From VXRD01 sp965242535 (GTDB taxonomy: Bacteria > Latescibacterota > UBA2968), in assembly GCA_965242535.1 (NCBI GenBank), contig OZ251458.1, positions 3,348,001 through 3,412,000 of the forward strand: DNA of 64,000 nucleotides, written 5' to 3'. Position 1 is the stretch's first letter; the number at the start of each line of letters is the position of its first letter. Shown in pieces: positions 1 to 8,380 of the stretch. Below the pieces are notes generated by a model. The model made no database searches. It was not told the DNA's origin and worked only from the letters and a program-made list of their open reading frames with translations. A program made the position numbers and the translations under genes.

Positions 1-2278
1 GGGCGAAGTTGGTGAGAATGGCGTTGAAGTTGTTGTCGCCAACCGAGGTGTGCGTTTCGTCGCCCGAGACCATCGCAATCTCGATATTCAGTTCGCGGGC
101 GAGATCGGTCAGGTTGTCGTACAAATACCGCGCCGTGTCCTTAAACGTGGTGAACACCAACAACTTGCGATTGGCATTGCCCGCCTTGTTCCGAAGGTGT
201 TCCGCTATCGCTTTGAGCTTGCCGTCGCGCTGTGGGTCAATGGCTTTGACCTTTTCCCAGATCGAGGTCAGGATTCTGTGGTCTCTCTCCAAATCCTTTT
301 TCCACGCCTGCAAGTCCAACTCGCGCAGGTGGTAGGGCGTGCGTGCCCGATTGACCAAAAACTCCTCGTCGTCCTCGTCATCGTCCGGCAAAATATCGGC
401 TCGAGCGTCCTGTTCGGTCCGTTGTGCGTAGCGGTCTATTTTTGCGATCATATCATCGATTTTGCCAACGGTGCGCCCGAGGGTTTTCTCGAGCGAATGC
501 GCGGAACTCTCCAAACGCTTGAGAAAGTTCGTCCGCATCATGCCGATGAGAAACCGCTCGCGGTCCGCCTGATTGAAGTGCAGGCTTTTCTTTTCTTCGG
601 CCAGGCGTTTCTCGGCCTCTTCGCCGATCACATAACTGGACGGGCGATAGATGGACAGGGCGAATCGCCCGATTTGATCGGCCAACGCTCGATAGGATAA
701 TTGGCCCTTCAGATCGGTTGGCGGATAGCCATTTTCCGGCGGCTGATGCGCGGGAAATCTTCCGATGCGATCCATTTCCTCGGCGTAAAACCTTTCGATC
801 TGCCGCCGCGACCGGGCGATGGAAACCCCGCCGAGCAACGCGAAAAAATCCGCGCCGAGCAACGCCGACAACTCGGCCTTATCCTTTTTGGAATCCGCCT
901 CGGTCTCCCATGCCTTAAACGCCCGTTGAGCACGCGCGAGCAACGCGCCGATCTGCCCGATGCCCAAGCTGTCTCGGAACGCATCCTCGCGCTTCTCGGT
1001 CATTAAATAGATTTGATTGCGGAGATCGATCAGCGACGTATTGACGGGCGTTGCCGAGAGCATGAGCACCTTTGTCTGCGTGCCTTCCCCGATCACCTCT
1101 TCCAACAGCCGCGAGTACCGGCTGTGGCGGAGCTCGCCGTCCTCGCCCTCGCGCTTCTTGGTATCGTTGCGGAAATTGTGCGATTCGTCGATGACCACCA
1201 GATCGAAATTGCGCCAGTTAAAATGAGCCAGATCGATATCGCCTGCGCGCCCGCTGTTGCGAGACAAATCCGTGTGCGACAGCAGGGGGTAGCCAAAGCG
1301 ATCCGCGGAAAAGGGATTGTGAACGTGGGCGTTCGCCACCGGATACAAGGCCCAGTTCTCGCGCAGCTTTTTGGGGCACAAGACCAACACGCGCTCGTTT
1401 CGCAACTCGAAAAACTTGATGACGGCCAGCGCGGTGTACGTCTTGCCCAAGCCCACGCTATCGGCCAAAATGCACCCGTTGTGCCGCAACAAGCGGGCGA
1501 TCGCGCTTCTCGCCCCGTCCTTTTGAAAGCCGTACAGCGCGTTCCAAATTTCCGTGTCGTAGAGATGCGTATCGAGCAGTTGGCTTTCCCCGTCCTGTCT
1601 CTCCTCGATATCTGCGCGGAACAACTCGTACAGCGTTTTGAAATACATAAACTCCGGCGCGTAATTTTTGCCGAGGCGGTTCAGCGCGGCCAACACGTCC
1701 TTTTTGACATCCGCGGTCAACGCCCCGTCCGCCCACAGGTCGTCAAACCACGCCTGTAGTTCGGCGCGCACCTTAGCCTCTCGGGTCGCCAGGTTGATTT
1801 CCACATTTGCCTCTGTCCCAACGCCCAAGCCGTTGCGGGTAAAGTTGGAACTGCCGACGAGGGCCGCGCCGCCTGTGGGCGATTCCGCGAGGTACATTTT
1901 GCCGTGCAGAAAATTGGATTTGCCGACCGAGCGGATTTTGACCCCTTTCCGGCGCACCCATCGGGCGCATTGCCGCGCGAGATGCTTCTGTTGCAACGCG
2001 AGATTCGGCGCGAGCCCGCCTTCGGTCAGGTCAAAGGATTTTTCTCCCTTCTCGCCGGGATCCACCTCGCCGACCGATGCCGGATCCCCAAAGAGAAAAC
2101 GCACGTCCCCAATGCCGCGCAATTCGCGTTGCAACGCCTCGTACCCGTAAATCGTGAAATACGCCGATACCAAGCGAAATACCTGCGCGTCGGGCAGATG
2201 TCGGCGCAGATAATCCACGACCCTAGCGCGGCGGTTGTCCAGAATGTGTTTGTCTCTTTTTATGTCGAACCTCCCCAT
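1..2278 (-). CDS. PLD-SNF2 family helicase, 3' part cut by the window edge
   Basis: An open minus-strand frame runs from an ATG at 2278 off the left edge (more than 759 residues). An N-terminal phospholipase-D-like segment carries HGKMYLAE followed by GSSNFT (about residues 130-155), a single HKD-like motif whose Asp is not obvious. A SNF2/SF2 ATPase core follows: GLGKT Walker A (about residue 275), VVIDESHNF Walker B (about 360), SATPVN motif III, and LVFTTFKDT starting the second RecA lobe near the window edge. PLD-SNF2 fusions are often found in defence islands, but no partner gene is visible here. The start lies 13 bases from the terminal repeat of a MITE, so the element has replaced the native upstream region. 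The GGGGAGG just after the ATG could instead serve a later start. Family assignment is firm; the biological role is inferred. Confidence 0.85.
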   Translation of the reverse strand, partial: MGRFDIKRDKHILDNRRARVVDYLRRHLPDAQVFRLVSAYFTIYGYEALQRELRGIGDVRFLFGDPASVGEVDPGEKGEKSFDLTEGGLAPNLALQQKHLARQCARWVRRKGVKIRSVGKSNFLHGKMYLAESPTGGAALVGSSNFTRNGLGVGTEANVEINLATREAKVRAELQAWFDDLWADGALTADVKKDVLAALNRLGKNYAPEFMYFKTLYELFRADIEERQDGESQLLDTHLYDTEIWNALYGFQKDGARSAIARLLRHNGCILADSVGLGKTYTALAVIKFFELRNERVLVLCPKKLRENWALYPVANAHVHNPFSADRFGYPLLSHTDLSRNSGRAGDIDLAHFNWRNFDLVVIDESHNFRNDTKKREGEDGELRHSRYSRLLEEVIGEGTQTKVLMLSATPVNTSLIDLRNQIYLMTEKREDAFRDSLGIGQIGALLARAQRAFKAWETEADSKKDKAELSALLGADFFALLGGVSIARSRRQIERFYAEEMDRIGRFPAHQPPENGYPPTDLKGQLSYRALADQIGRFALSIYRPSSYVIGEEAEKRLAEEKKSLHFNQADRERFLIGMMRTNFLKRLESSAHSLEKTLGRTVGKIDDMIAKIDRYAQRTEQDARADILPDDDEDDEEFLVNRARTPYHLRELDLQAWKKDLERDHRILTSIWEKVKAIDPQRDGKLKAIAEHLRNKAGNANRKLLVFTTFKDTARYLYDNLTDLARELNIEIAMVSGDETHTSVGDNNFNAILTNFA

Positions 2279-2290
2279 TCGGATGTTTAT

Positions 2291-2696
2291 TACTCTGTAA
2301 ATTAAATTATACCAAATTTTGGTACGCACAAATCAGCACCTGCATGGCTCGCTTTTCTAACAACTTTGGTCCTGTAGCATCGTGGGTTGCCTCCGATGCC
2401 TTCGGCGACCTACTTTTTGTCTACAGCAACAAAAAGTAGGCAAAAAATGCCGCTCTCATACGCCGAGGGGCTAGGCACAGCGCAAATCGCTTTTGTAATC
2501 GCACGACATGAGTTGGCCTGCAAAGTGGGTTGCAAAATGGATGTGGGTTGCGAGACGGACTTGCGCGCTGTGCCTGATGGCTTTGTTTGATGAGCTTTCG
2601 GGATGGCACGTTTGGCGATAGCTTATTTGAGGTAAGGCATCACGTCCGTTATTCTCTCAAAAAATTGAAATCCCGAATTATTTAATTTACAGAGTA
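2291..2696. mobile_element. MITE-like element, copy A (406 bp, intact ends)
   Basis: It begins TACTCTGTAAATTAAAT and ends with the exact reverse complement, a 17-bp perfect terminal inverted repeat with TA at both outer edges, as expected for TA-targeting IS630/Tc1-type transposition. The interior has no credible gene. It carries a CCTACTTTTT...AAAAAGTAGG hairpin (about 2410-2440) and conserved blocks shared with the other copies: CGCTTTTCTAACAACTTTGGTCC near the left end, then GCCGAGGGGCTAGGCACAGCGC, then GCGAGACGGACTTGCGCGCTGTG. It lacks the mini-hairpin modules found in other copies. It lies between the divergently oriented helicase and histidine kinase genes. Confidence 0.85.
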
Positions 2697-2879
2697 CTTA
2701 TCTCTTTGGGCGAATGCTCCTCCTTATCTCTCAATTTCAATCTGCTCGATCCGCGCCCGGGTGTCAACCCATTTGGGCTTGCGTTTGGGGTGGAAATGTG
2801 GAAAATTACTTTTGAACGAGTTGCACGCACAGGCGTATTCTACAATGGGCATAATATACAAACAGACGGGAGAACGCGC

Positions 2880-3950
2880 ATGGACACGGATTACAGCGCA
2901 TCGATTTTGGAGGGCTTGGGCGAGGGCATCATAGCTTTCGACAAAACGCATCGGGCCGTGCTGTTCAACGTGCATCTGACCACCTTGATGGGCTGGGCCG
3001 AGCGAACCGTTTATGGGGCATCGCCCGAGCAGTTGTTCGTCCAGCAACCCGAATTGTTGCGGGTTTTGCATCGGGGATTGAAACAAAGGGAATTGGCGTC
3101 AGATCTAGACATGGTACATCACAATGCCGACGGAGGGTTGCAACACCTGCGCGTGAGCACGTCGTTTTTGGATGCGGAAACGCGATCTGGCCTGGTGCTG
3201 GCCGTGCGCGATGTCTCGCAAATGAAACGGATGGAATGGGAGATTTTTCAAATCGAAAAAATGACTGCGCTGGGGCGTTTGGCCGCGTCGGTCGCGCATG
3301 AAGTTCGCAATCCCCTCGGGGCCATAGACATCCAGTTGCAGTTGTTGGCAGAAGACCTCGGCGCGTTGCCGGGCACGGCAAAAGCGCGGCTTCTCGGACG
3401 GCTCAACATCGCCCAAACCGAGATGAAACGCCTCGACCGCATCGTACACAATTTTTTGCGCTTCTCGCGCACGCCCAAGCTCCATCTGCGGCACATTTCT
3501 CTCAATGACGTCATTCGCCATGTGTTTGAACTGGTCACGCCCGAAGCGCGCGAACGCGAAATAGCACTGCGTCTGGAACTCTCCGAGAACTTGCCCGCGA
3601 TCAATGGGGATGAAGATCAACTCGGTCAAGCCGTGCTCAACATCGCGGTCAATGCCTTTCAGTCCATGGCCGACGGCGGCGACTTGATCGCCCGAACGCA
3701 ACCCGAATCGGCACAGGTTTGTCTGATGCTGATGGACACGGGATGCGGCATTCCCGAAGGAGAAGTGGATCGCATTTTCGAGTTTTATTACACGACCAAA
3801 GACGAAGGCACGGGGTTGGGATTGTCCATTGCCCAGCGCATCATCTACCAGCACGGCGGGCACATCGACGTGGAGAGCAGCCCCGGACAGGGCACGACGT
3901 TTTGGATCTATTTGCCCATACCAGACGCGCAACCAGCAGAACTGGCGTAG
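2880..3950 (+). CDS. PAS-domain sensor histidine kinase (NtrB/AtoS type)
   Basis: 356 residues. An N-terminal PAS-like region (about residues 8-120) is followed by a HisKA dimerisation domain with SVAHEVRNP, phospho-acceptor His about 140. The HATPase domain shows NIAVNAFQSM (N box), DTGCGIP (G1) and GTGLGLSIAQ (G2). No membrane segment precedes the PAS domain from this start, so it is probably a cytoplasmic sensor. I chose the ATG at 2880 because the PAS fold begins right after it; an in-frame extension to 2706 has no domain-like content. It lies 27 bp upstream of a sigma-54 response regulator and is its likely partner. The signal is unknown. Confidence 0.9.
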   Translation: MDTDYSASILEGLGEGIIAFDKTHRAVLFNVHLTTLMGWAERTVYGASPEQLFVQQPELLRVLHRGLKQRELASDLDMVHHNADGGLQHLRVSTSFLDAETRSGLVLAVRDVSQMKRMEWEIFQIEKMTALGRLAASVAHEVRNPLGAIDIQLQLLAEDLGALPGTAKARLLGRLNIAQTEMKRLDRIVHNFLRFSRTPKLHLRHISLNDVIRHVFELVTPEAREREIALRLELSENLPAINGDEDQLGQAVLNIAVNAFQSMADGGDLIARTQPESAQVCLMLMDTGCGIPEGEVDRIFEFYYTTKDEGTGLGLSIAQRIIYQHGGHIDVESSPGQGTTFWIYLPIPDAQPAELA

Positions 3951-3977
3951 CCAGTCGCACACCGCTCGAGGCAACTT

Positions 3978-5339
3978 ATGGACATTCGGATTTTGATTGC
4001 AGACGACGAATACTACATCTGCGAAGGACTGCGGGAGGCCATGGTCAAAAGCGGCTATCGCGTCGACGTGGCCTACGATGGGCGCAAGGCAAAAACGCTC
4101 ATGAAAACCCAGGCGTATGACGCCGCGATCATCGACCTCAAAATGCCGGGCCAAGACGGACTCGCGCTTTTGAAATGGGTGCGCGAAGCCAATCTCGACA
4201 CCGGCATCATCGTGATCACGGCTTACGGCGAAGTGGAAACCGCTGTCGAAGCCATGCGGCGCGGGGCCTACGATTATTTGACCAAACCCGTGGATCTGAA
4301 GCGATTGCACTTGTCCTTAGAACGCTTGCTCGATCACCGCGCGCTCATCGCCGAAAATCGCGCCTTGCGCGCGCGGTTGGATTCCAATGGGGGCAATGGC
4401 GAGATCGTGCATCGCAGCGCGGTCATGGAACACGTCTGCGATACCATCGCCCAAGCGGCGATGAGCGATGTGCCTGTGCTGATCACAGGCGAAACGGGCA
4501 CGGGAAAAGAACTCGTGGCGCGGGCGATTCACCGAGCGAGCGCGCGGCGAAACGCCCCCTTGGTCGCGATGAACTGCGGGGCCTTTGCCGAAACGCTCTT
4601 TGGCAGCGAGTTATTCGGATACGTCAAAGGCGCGTTCACAGGCGCGACAGCGGACAAGGCCGGGCACTTTGCAGCCGCGGAGGGGGGCACGCTTTTCTTC
4701 GACGAAGTGGGCGAAATCCCCTTGTACAATCAGGTCGATCTCCTCCGCGTCTTGGAGGAAAAAGCCTATCGCCCGGTGGGCAGCACCGAATCGGTGAGCG
4801 CGGATGTGCGAACCATCTTTGTCACCAATCGCGATCTCGAGCGAGAAGTGGCGAACGGGCGATTCAGAGAAGACTTGTACTACCGTATCAATGTCGTGCC
4901 CATTCGCTTGCCGCCCCTGCGAGAGCGCGTTGAAGACATCCCGCTCTTGATCGATGTGTTCTTTGAAAACCTGTGCGTGTTGCACCACAAACCGCGCAAG
5001 GAATTGACGCCCGAAGCCATGGACGAGGTGCTCGCCTATTCGTGGCCCGGCAACGTGCGCGAGTTGAAAAACACCATCGAGCGCGTGGTCGTAACCTGCG
5101 CGGATCACGAGGTCGATGTCGATCACCTGCCCTCTCGCGTGCGCGATGCCCAAGCCGAGACGGACACCATCGCCATCCCACTCGGGTCATCGCTCGCAGA
5201 CGCAGAACGCGCCCTCATCGAAAAGACGCTCGCCCAAGGGCCTGCAAATCGCAAAGCGGCCGCGGCGATGTTGGGGATCAGCGTCCGCGCGTTGCAATAC
5301 AAGATCAAGGCGTACAATCTGCGCGAAGGCGCAAGGTGA
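3978..5339 (+). CDS. Sigma-54-dependent response regulator (NtrC/AtoC family)
   Basis: 453 residues. The receiver domain has DDEYY near the N-terminus, the phospho-acceptor Asp at about 53 (AIIDLKMPGQDG) and TKPVD near residue 105. The AAA+ domain (about 145-375) has GETGTGKE (Walker A) and GAFTGA, the loop that contacts sigma-54. A Fis-type helix-turn-helix closes the protein (NRKAAAAMLGISVRALQYK). It would activate transcription from -24/-12 promoters after phosphorylation by the adjacent kinase. A strong sigma-54 promoter lies about 700 bp downstream, so the PtsN-sigma factor unit is a plausible target (inference). The stop codon is almost directly abutted by MITE copy B. Confidence 0.94.
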   Translation: MDIRILIADDEYYICEGLREAMVKSGYRVDVAYDGRKAKTLMKTQAYDAAIIDLKMPGQDGLALLKWVREANLDTGIIVITAYGEVETAVEAMRRGAYDYLTKPVDLKRLHLSLERLLDHRALIAENRALRARLDSNGGNGEIVHRSAVMEHVCDTIAQAAMSDVPVLITGETGTGKELVARAIHRASARRNAPLVAMNCGAFAETLFGSELFGYVKGAFTGATADKAGHFAAAEGGTLFFDEVGEIPLYNQVDLLRVLEEKAYRPVGSTESVSADVRTIFVTNRDLEREVANGRFREDLYYRINVVPIRLPPLRERVEDIPLLIDVFFENLCVLHHKPRKELTPEAMDEVLAYSWPGNVRELKNTIERVVVTCADHEVDVDHLPSRVRDAQAETDTIAIPLGSSLADAERALIEKTLAQGPANRKAAAAMLGISVRALQYKIKAYNLREGAR

Positions 5340-5340
5340 A

Positions 5341-5901
5341 TACTCGGTAAATTAAATAATTATGGATTTCAAATTTTCAAGAGCGTGACAGCCGTGATGC
5401 CGTACATCAATTAAGCCATCGCCCAACATGCCATCCCACAACCCCATCAACGAAAGCCATCGGGCACAGCGCGCAAGTCCGTTTCGCAACTCACAGCGAT
5501 TATGCAACCCACCTTGCAGGCTGGCGCGTGTCGTGCGATTACAAAAGCGATTTGCGCTGTGCCTAGCCCCTCGGCGCATGAGAGCGGCATTTTTTGCCTA
5601 CTTTTTTTTGCTGTTGAAAAAAAGTAGGTCGCCGAAGGCATCGAAGGCAACCCACGATGCTGTAGGACCAAAGTTGTTAGAAGCCATCTAAAAACTCGGC
5701 CCGCCATTGAGATAACCACAAAAGCATTCGCTTTTCGCAGATTAAAACCCAAGAATAAGGGCCTTTATTCCCCCTTTCCTGCCAGGAAAGGGGGCTAGGG
5801 GGTTAGGTCCCAATAATTTTTAGATGGCTTCTTAGAAAAGCGAGCAATATCGGTGCTGATTTGTGCGTATCAAAATTGGGGGTAACTTAATTTACGGAGT
5901 A
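5341..5901. mobile_element. MITE-like element, copy B (reverse orientation, with nested insert)
   Basis: The ends read TACTCGGTAAATTAAATAAT and ...CTTAATTTACGGAGTA, the family terminal repeat with one or two substitutions, with TA at both edges. The order of internal blocks is reversed relative to copy A. The CCTACTTTTTTTTG...AAAAAAAGTAGG hairpin is at about 5598-5630. The extra length comes from a second 153-bp element at 5680-5832. The left edge is two bases after the response regulator stop codon. The 300 bp after the right edge hold no gene, only the sigma-54 promoter region. Confidence 0.85.
5680..5832. mobile_element. Second MITE type nested inside MITE copy B
   Basis: GAAGCCATCTAAAAA at 5680-5694 is repeated in reverse complement at 5817-5831. 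TA dinucleotides flank the insert (5678-5679 and 5833-5834). Removing the insert restores the continuous GTTGTTAGAAAAGCGAGC reading seen in other copies. The interior contains GGGGGCTAGGGGGTTAGGTC, which recurs in reverse complement at about 37166-37188, upstream of the truncated ftsK. It has no coding capacity and is younger than its host element. Confidence 0.75.
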
Positions 5902-6043
5902 ATGAATGGATCGGATGAAAACGCAATTTTTGCATTTTGGCGATGCGTGCGATGCAATTTTTGCATGGGAAAATCGGAGCGCAAATTTACTTTTCGGGCC
6001 TATTTGTATCTCAAACAAGGAGTTACGGCATTTGATCACAGCT

Positions 6044-6059
6044 TGGCACTCGTATTGCT
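6044..6059 (+). promoter_or_regulatory. Sigma-54 (-24/-12) promoter
   Basis: TTGGCACTCGTATTGCT matches the TGGCAC-N5-TTGCW consensus, with GG at 6045-6046 and GC at 6057-6058, the invariant 10-nt spacing. Transcription would start near 6070 and lead into the EIIA and sigma factor genes. The NtrC-type activator is encoded just upstream. Confidence 0.75.
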
Positions 6060-6214
6060 TATATGTTGTGCGGCATCGATCGCGGTTTGCCGATGTTTTG
6101 GAGACGCCTCGTTCTAACCCTTGTTTTTACAGACGTTAATGCGTCATCCGCCGCCGCGCAATCCGCGTCTTGAAGCGCGTAGGTGCAAATTCTGCGTTTT
6201 TGCCTGGGGGCCAT

Positions 6215-6712
6215 GTGATTCCAACACCGACACTCGAAGGCGATGTTTTTCATCTCGAGGCCTCGCTCCTCGTACCCAATTTGCAATCCACAGACCGCAT
6301 GGGCGCCATCAAAGAACTGGTGGATCGGCTCTACGGCTGCCGCAAAGTGGTCGATAGCCTGCGGTTCTTGCAAACGATTTTGGACCGCGAAGATCAGATC
6401 AGCACGGTTTTGGGCCGCGGCGTCGCCTTGCCCCATGCGCGTTGCCGGTCCGTCGCCCGGCCCGGCGTGGCGTTGGGCGTTTCGCAAACGGGCGTTGCGT
6501 TTCCGCCAGATGCCGAACCCGTCCATGTCATCTGCATGGTGGCAATACCCGATGCGGTGCCCGTCCCCTATCTGTCGATGTTGAGCAATTTGGCCCTGCT
6601 GTTCAAAAATTCCGATGTGCGCGCGGGTTTGATGGCCTGCCGCTCGTCGGTGAGCATGCATCGGTTTATGACCGAACACCTCGCGCAATTACCTGCGCCC
6701 CATGCTGTTTAG
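6215..6712 (+). CDS. PTS EIIA domain protein (PtsN/fructose type)
   Basis: A single EIIA domain. The phosphorylatable His lies in GVALPHARC, and the fold shows GAIKELVDRL near the start and LFKNSDVRAGLM near the end. The start is uncertain: GTG at 6215 follows a GGGGG stretch, and the frame stays open upstream to 6170. PtsN-like proteins usually act in regulatory phosphotransfer rather than sugar uptake and are classically linked to sigma-54 genes. Here the gene sits behind a sigma-54 promoter and 32 bp before a sigma-70 family gene, which supports a regulatory role. No EI, HPr or permease gene is nearby. Confidence 0.82.
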   Translation: MIPTPTLEGDVFHLEASLLVPNLQSTDRMGAIKELVDRLYGCRKVVDSLRFLQTILDREDQISTVLGRGVALPHARCRSVARPGVALGVSQTGVAFPPDAEPVHVICMVAIPDAVPVPYLSMLSNLALLFKNSDVRAGLMACRSSVSMHRFMTEHLAQLPAPHAV

Positions 6713-6744
6713 CATCTCCCCATCTCTTTTTAGGAGGTTTCCCC

Positions 6745-7596
6745 TTGCCTGGAATTATGATTCAAGACAGTGAGTCGCTGGATCTGTATCTGCGAGACAT
6801 CGCCTCGTCCGAACCCCTTTCGAGTGACGAAGAAATTGCACTGGCAAAGAAAATCCATAAAGGTTGCCAGAGATCCCGCGACAAACTCGTCGCATCCAAT
6901 CTCCGCTTTGTGGTGAGCGTGGCCCGCGAATATCAAAACCACGGCGTGCCCTTGGCCGATTTGATCAGCGCGGGAAACCTGGGCCTCATGACGGCTTCCG
7001 AGCGATTTGACGGCACGCGCGGCTTTAAGTTCATCTCCTATGCCGTGTGGTGGATCCGTCAGGCGATTCACCAGTGCTTGGCGCAGGATTCGCGGGTCGT
7101 GCGCTTGCCCATCAACCGCATCGATTTGTTGCACAACATTTCAAAAGTGTCGCGCGAACTGCGGCAAGCGAGCGAGGCCGAACCCGAACCCGAAACCGTC
7201 GCCAAAAGACTCGGCGTGTCGGTCGAGATGGTGCAAGACACGCTCCTGCGCGCCCGCGACGTCTGGTCTTTGGATGCGTCTTTCCGCGAGGAAGACGACC
7301 ACAGTCTGTTGCACGTGTTGCCCGATGAAACGCAGAAAGCGCCCGATGAGGACGTCGTGGCAGACTCGGTGCGCGAACAGGTCAAAGACGTGCTCACCTC
7401 GCTCGACGACCGCGAGACCGAGGTGTTGCGCCTGTACTTTGGCTTGGGCGGCGAAGAGCCGCTCACGCTGGAAGAGATCGGCGTGCGCTTCAATTTGACC
7501 CGAGAGCGCGTGCGGCAAATCAAGGAAAAGGCCCTCCGCCGATTGCGCCATCCGCGCAGGCGCGCGCGACTCGAGCCCCTGTTGGAAACGACCTGA
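6745..7596 (+). CDS. RNA polymerase sigma factor, RpoD family (group 1/2, short)
   Basis: 283 residues. Region 1.2 (SLDLYLRDIA) is followed by region 2 with DLISAGNLGLM and FKFISYAVWWIRQAI (core binding and -10 recognition), region 3, and region 4 with LTLEEIG...NLTRERVRQIKEKALRRLR (-35 recognition). The long acidic region 1.1 of primary sigmas is absent. TTG at 6745 is preferred because AGGAGG lies 7 bases upstream; an ATG at 6757 is the alternative. It is probably co-transcribed with the EIIA gene, so its own synthesis may depend on sigma-54. It may be an alternative sigma or a short housekeeping sigma. Confidence 0.92.
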   Translation: MPGIMIQDSESLDLYLRDIASSEPLSSDEEIALAKKIHKGCQRSRDKLVASNLRFVVSVAREYQNHGVPLADLISAGNLGLMTASERFDGTRGFKFISYAVWWIRQAIHQCLAQDSRVVRLPINRIDLLHNISKVSRELRQASEAEPEPETVAKRLGVSVEMVQDTLLRARDVWSLDASFREEDDHSLLHVLPDETQKAPDEDVVADSVREQVKDVLTSLDDRETEVLRLYFGLGGEEPLTLEEIGVRFNLTRERVRQIKEKALRRLRHPRRRARLEPLLETT

Positions 7597-7614
7597 TTTT
7601 TCGAGCGTTGGAGA

Positions 7615-7642
7615 AGAGCACCTTCGGGTGCTCTTTTTTTTG
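7615..7642 (+). terminator. Intrinsic terminator after the sigma factor gene
   Basis: AGAGCACC-TTCG-GGTGCTCT, an 8-bp stem with a stable UUCG tetraloop followed by eight T residues. Confidence 0.93.
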
Positions 7643-7644
7643 GC

Positions 7645-7673
7645 TTGACAGGGCGCGAATCCAAAAATATACT
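7645..7673 (+). promoter_or_regulatory. Sigma-70 type promoter of the lipoprotein gene
   Basis: TTGACA at 7645-7650 and TATACT at 7668-7673 are separated by exactly 17 nt, immediately after the preceding terminator and about 40 bp before the lipoprotein start. Confidence 0.8.
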
Positions 7674-7715
7674 TACCCGTCCATTTTGAGATGACAATTC
7701 GCTACGGAGGTCGAG

Positions 7716-8222
7716 ATGAAACGCCTGATGATAGTCCTACTTTTTGCGTTCGCAACGCAGGGATGCAGCGACCGTTTGTCGGACATGCAAACCCAGTTGG
7801 CGGGCACGTGGCTCTTGCAAAATCGCCAGTTGCAAGACGGCACTGTGTTGCGCGCCCCGCAGATCAAAGGCGCGCTCTTTTGGGAGCCGATCAGTTCCCG
7901 CAAAGCCCACATCGCCCTCAATCTGCTCGAAGATTTGCAGGACGGCACGCCCCGTCGATTTAACTATGCCGCCAGCACCTATGAAATTTCCACGTCGGCC
8001 ATTACCCGAGCTCGTTACGTGCTGGTGCGCCAGGGATATCGCTCATCCGCCGAAGCCCCGATGTCGATCTATCCCAAAGGCAAAACCGTGAAGGGCAAAA
8101 TCACGGTCGAGGGCGACAAAATCGAAATCGCACACGACGACCGGCAATGGGTTTTTCAAGGCAATACCCTGACGACCTCGTACAACGGGGCCTGGGTCGA
8201 TACGTGGACGCGGGTTCAATAG
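7716..8222 (+). CDS. Small lipoprotein of unknown function
   Basis: 168 residues. A short hydrophobic signal ends in a lipobox (FATQGC, Cys at 17). The mature part (AGTWLLQNRQL..., with regular short beta-like segments ending in DTWTRVQ) resembles lipocalin-like small lipoproteins in pattern only. It has its own promoter and terminator, so it is a single-gene unit. No function can be assigned. Confidence 0.8.
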   Translation: MKRLMIVLLFAFATQGCSDRLSDMQTQLAGTWLLQNRQLQDGTVLRAPQIKGALFWEPISSRKAHIALNLLEDLQDGTPRRFNYAASTYEISTSAITRARYVLVRQGYRSSAEAPMSIYPKGKTVKGKITVEGDKIEIAHDDRQWVFQGNTLTTSYNGAWVDTWTRVQ

Positions 8223-8240
8223 GATGTCGAGAAAAAAGAG

Positions 8241-8264
8241 CGCGGCGATGCCGCGTTTTTTTTT
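8241..8264 (+). terminator. Intrinsic terminator after the lipoprotein gene
   Basis: CGCGGC-GAT-GCCGCG hairpin followed by nine T residues. Confidence 0.88.
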
Positions 8265-8380
8265 GCCCGATGTGGCGATTCTTAATCTCGGCGAAACACC
8301 CGCGAAACCCGGCCGAAACATAAGGGGCGTACGTTTGCCCGTCATTTTCGCGCTGTTCACCCCCATAGACAGGTAAAAAA

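Noticed and set aside
50..2305. Long plus-strand frames over the first 2.3 kb
   Set aside because: They are mirror frames of the minus-strand PLD-SNF2 helicase, which has clear motifs; none of the plus-strand products looks like a protein family.
2344..2609. Small proteins encoded inside MITE copies
   Set aside because: Frames differ between copies, are broken by the modules and indels, and no shared ribosome-binding site or conserved product appears.
3105..4310. 401-codon minus-strand frame opposite the histidine kinase and regulator
   Set aside because: Overlaps HisKA/HATPase and receiver motifs on the other strand and has no recognisable pattern of its own.
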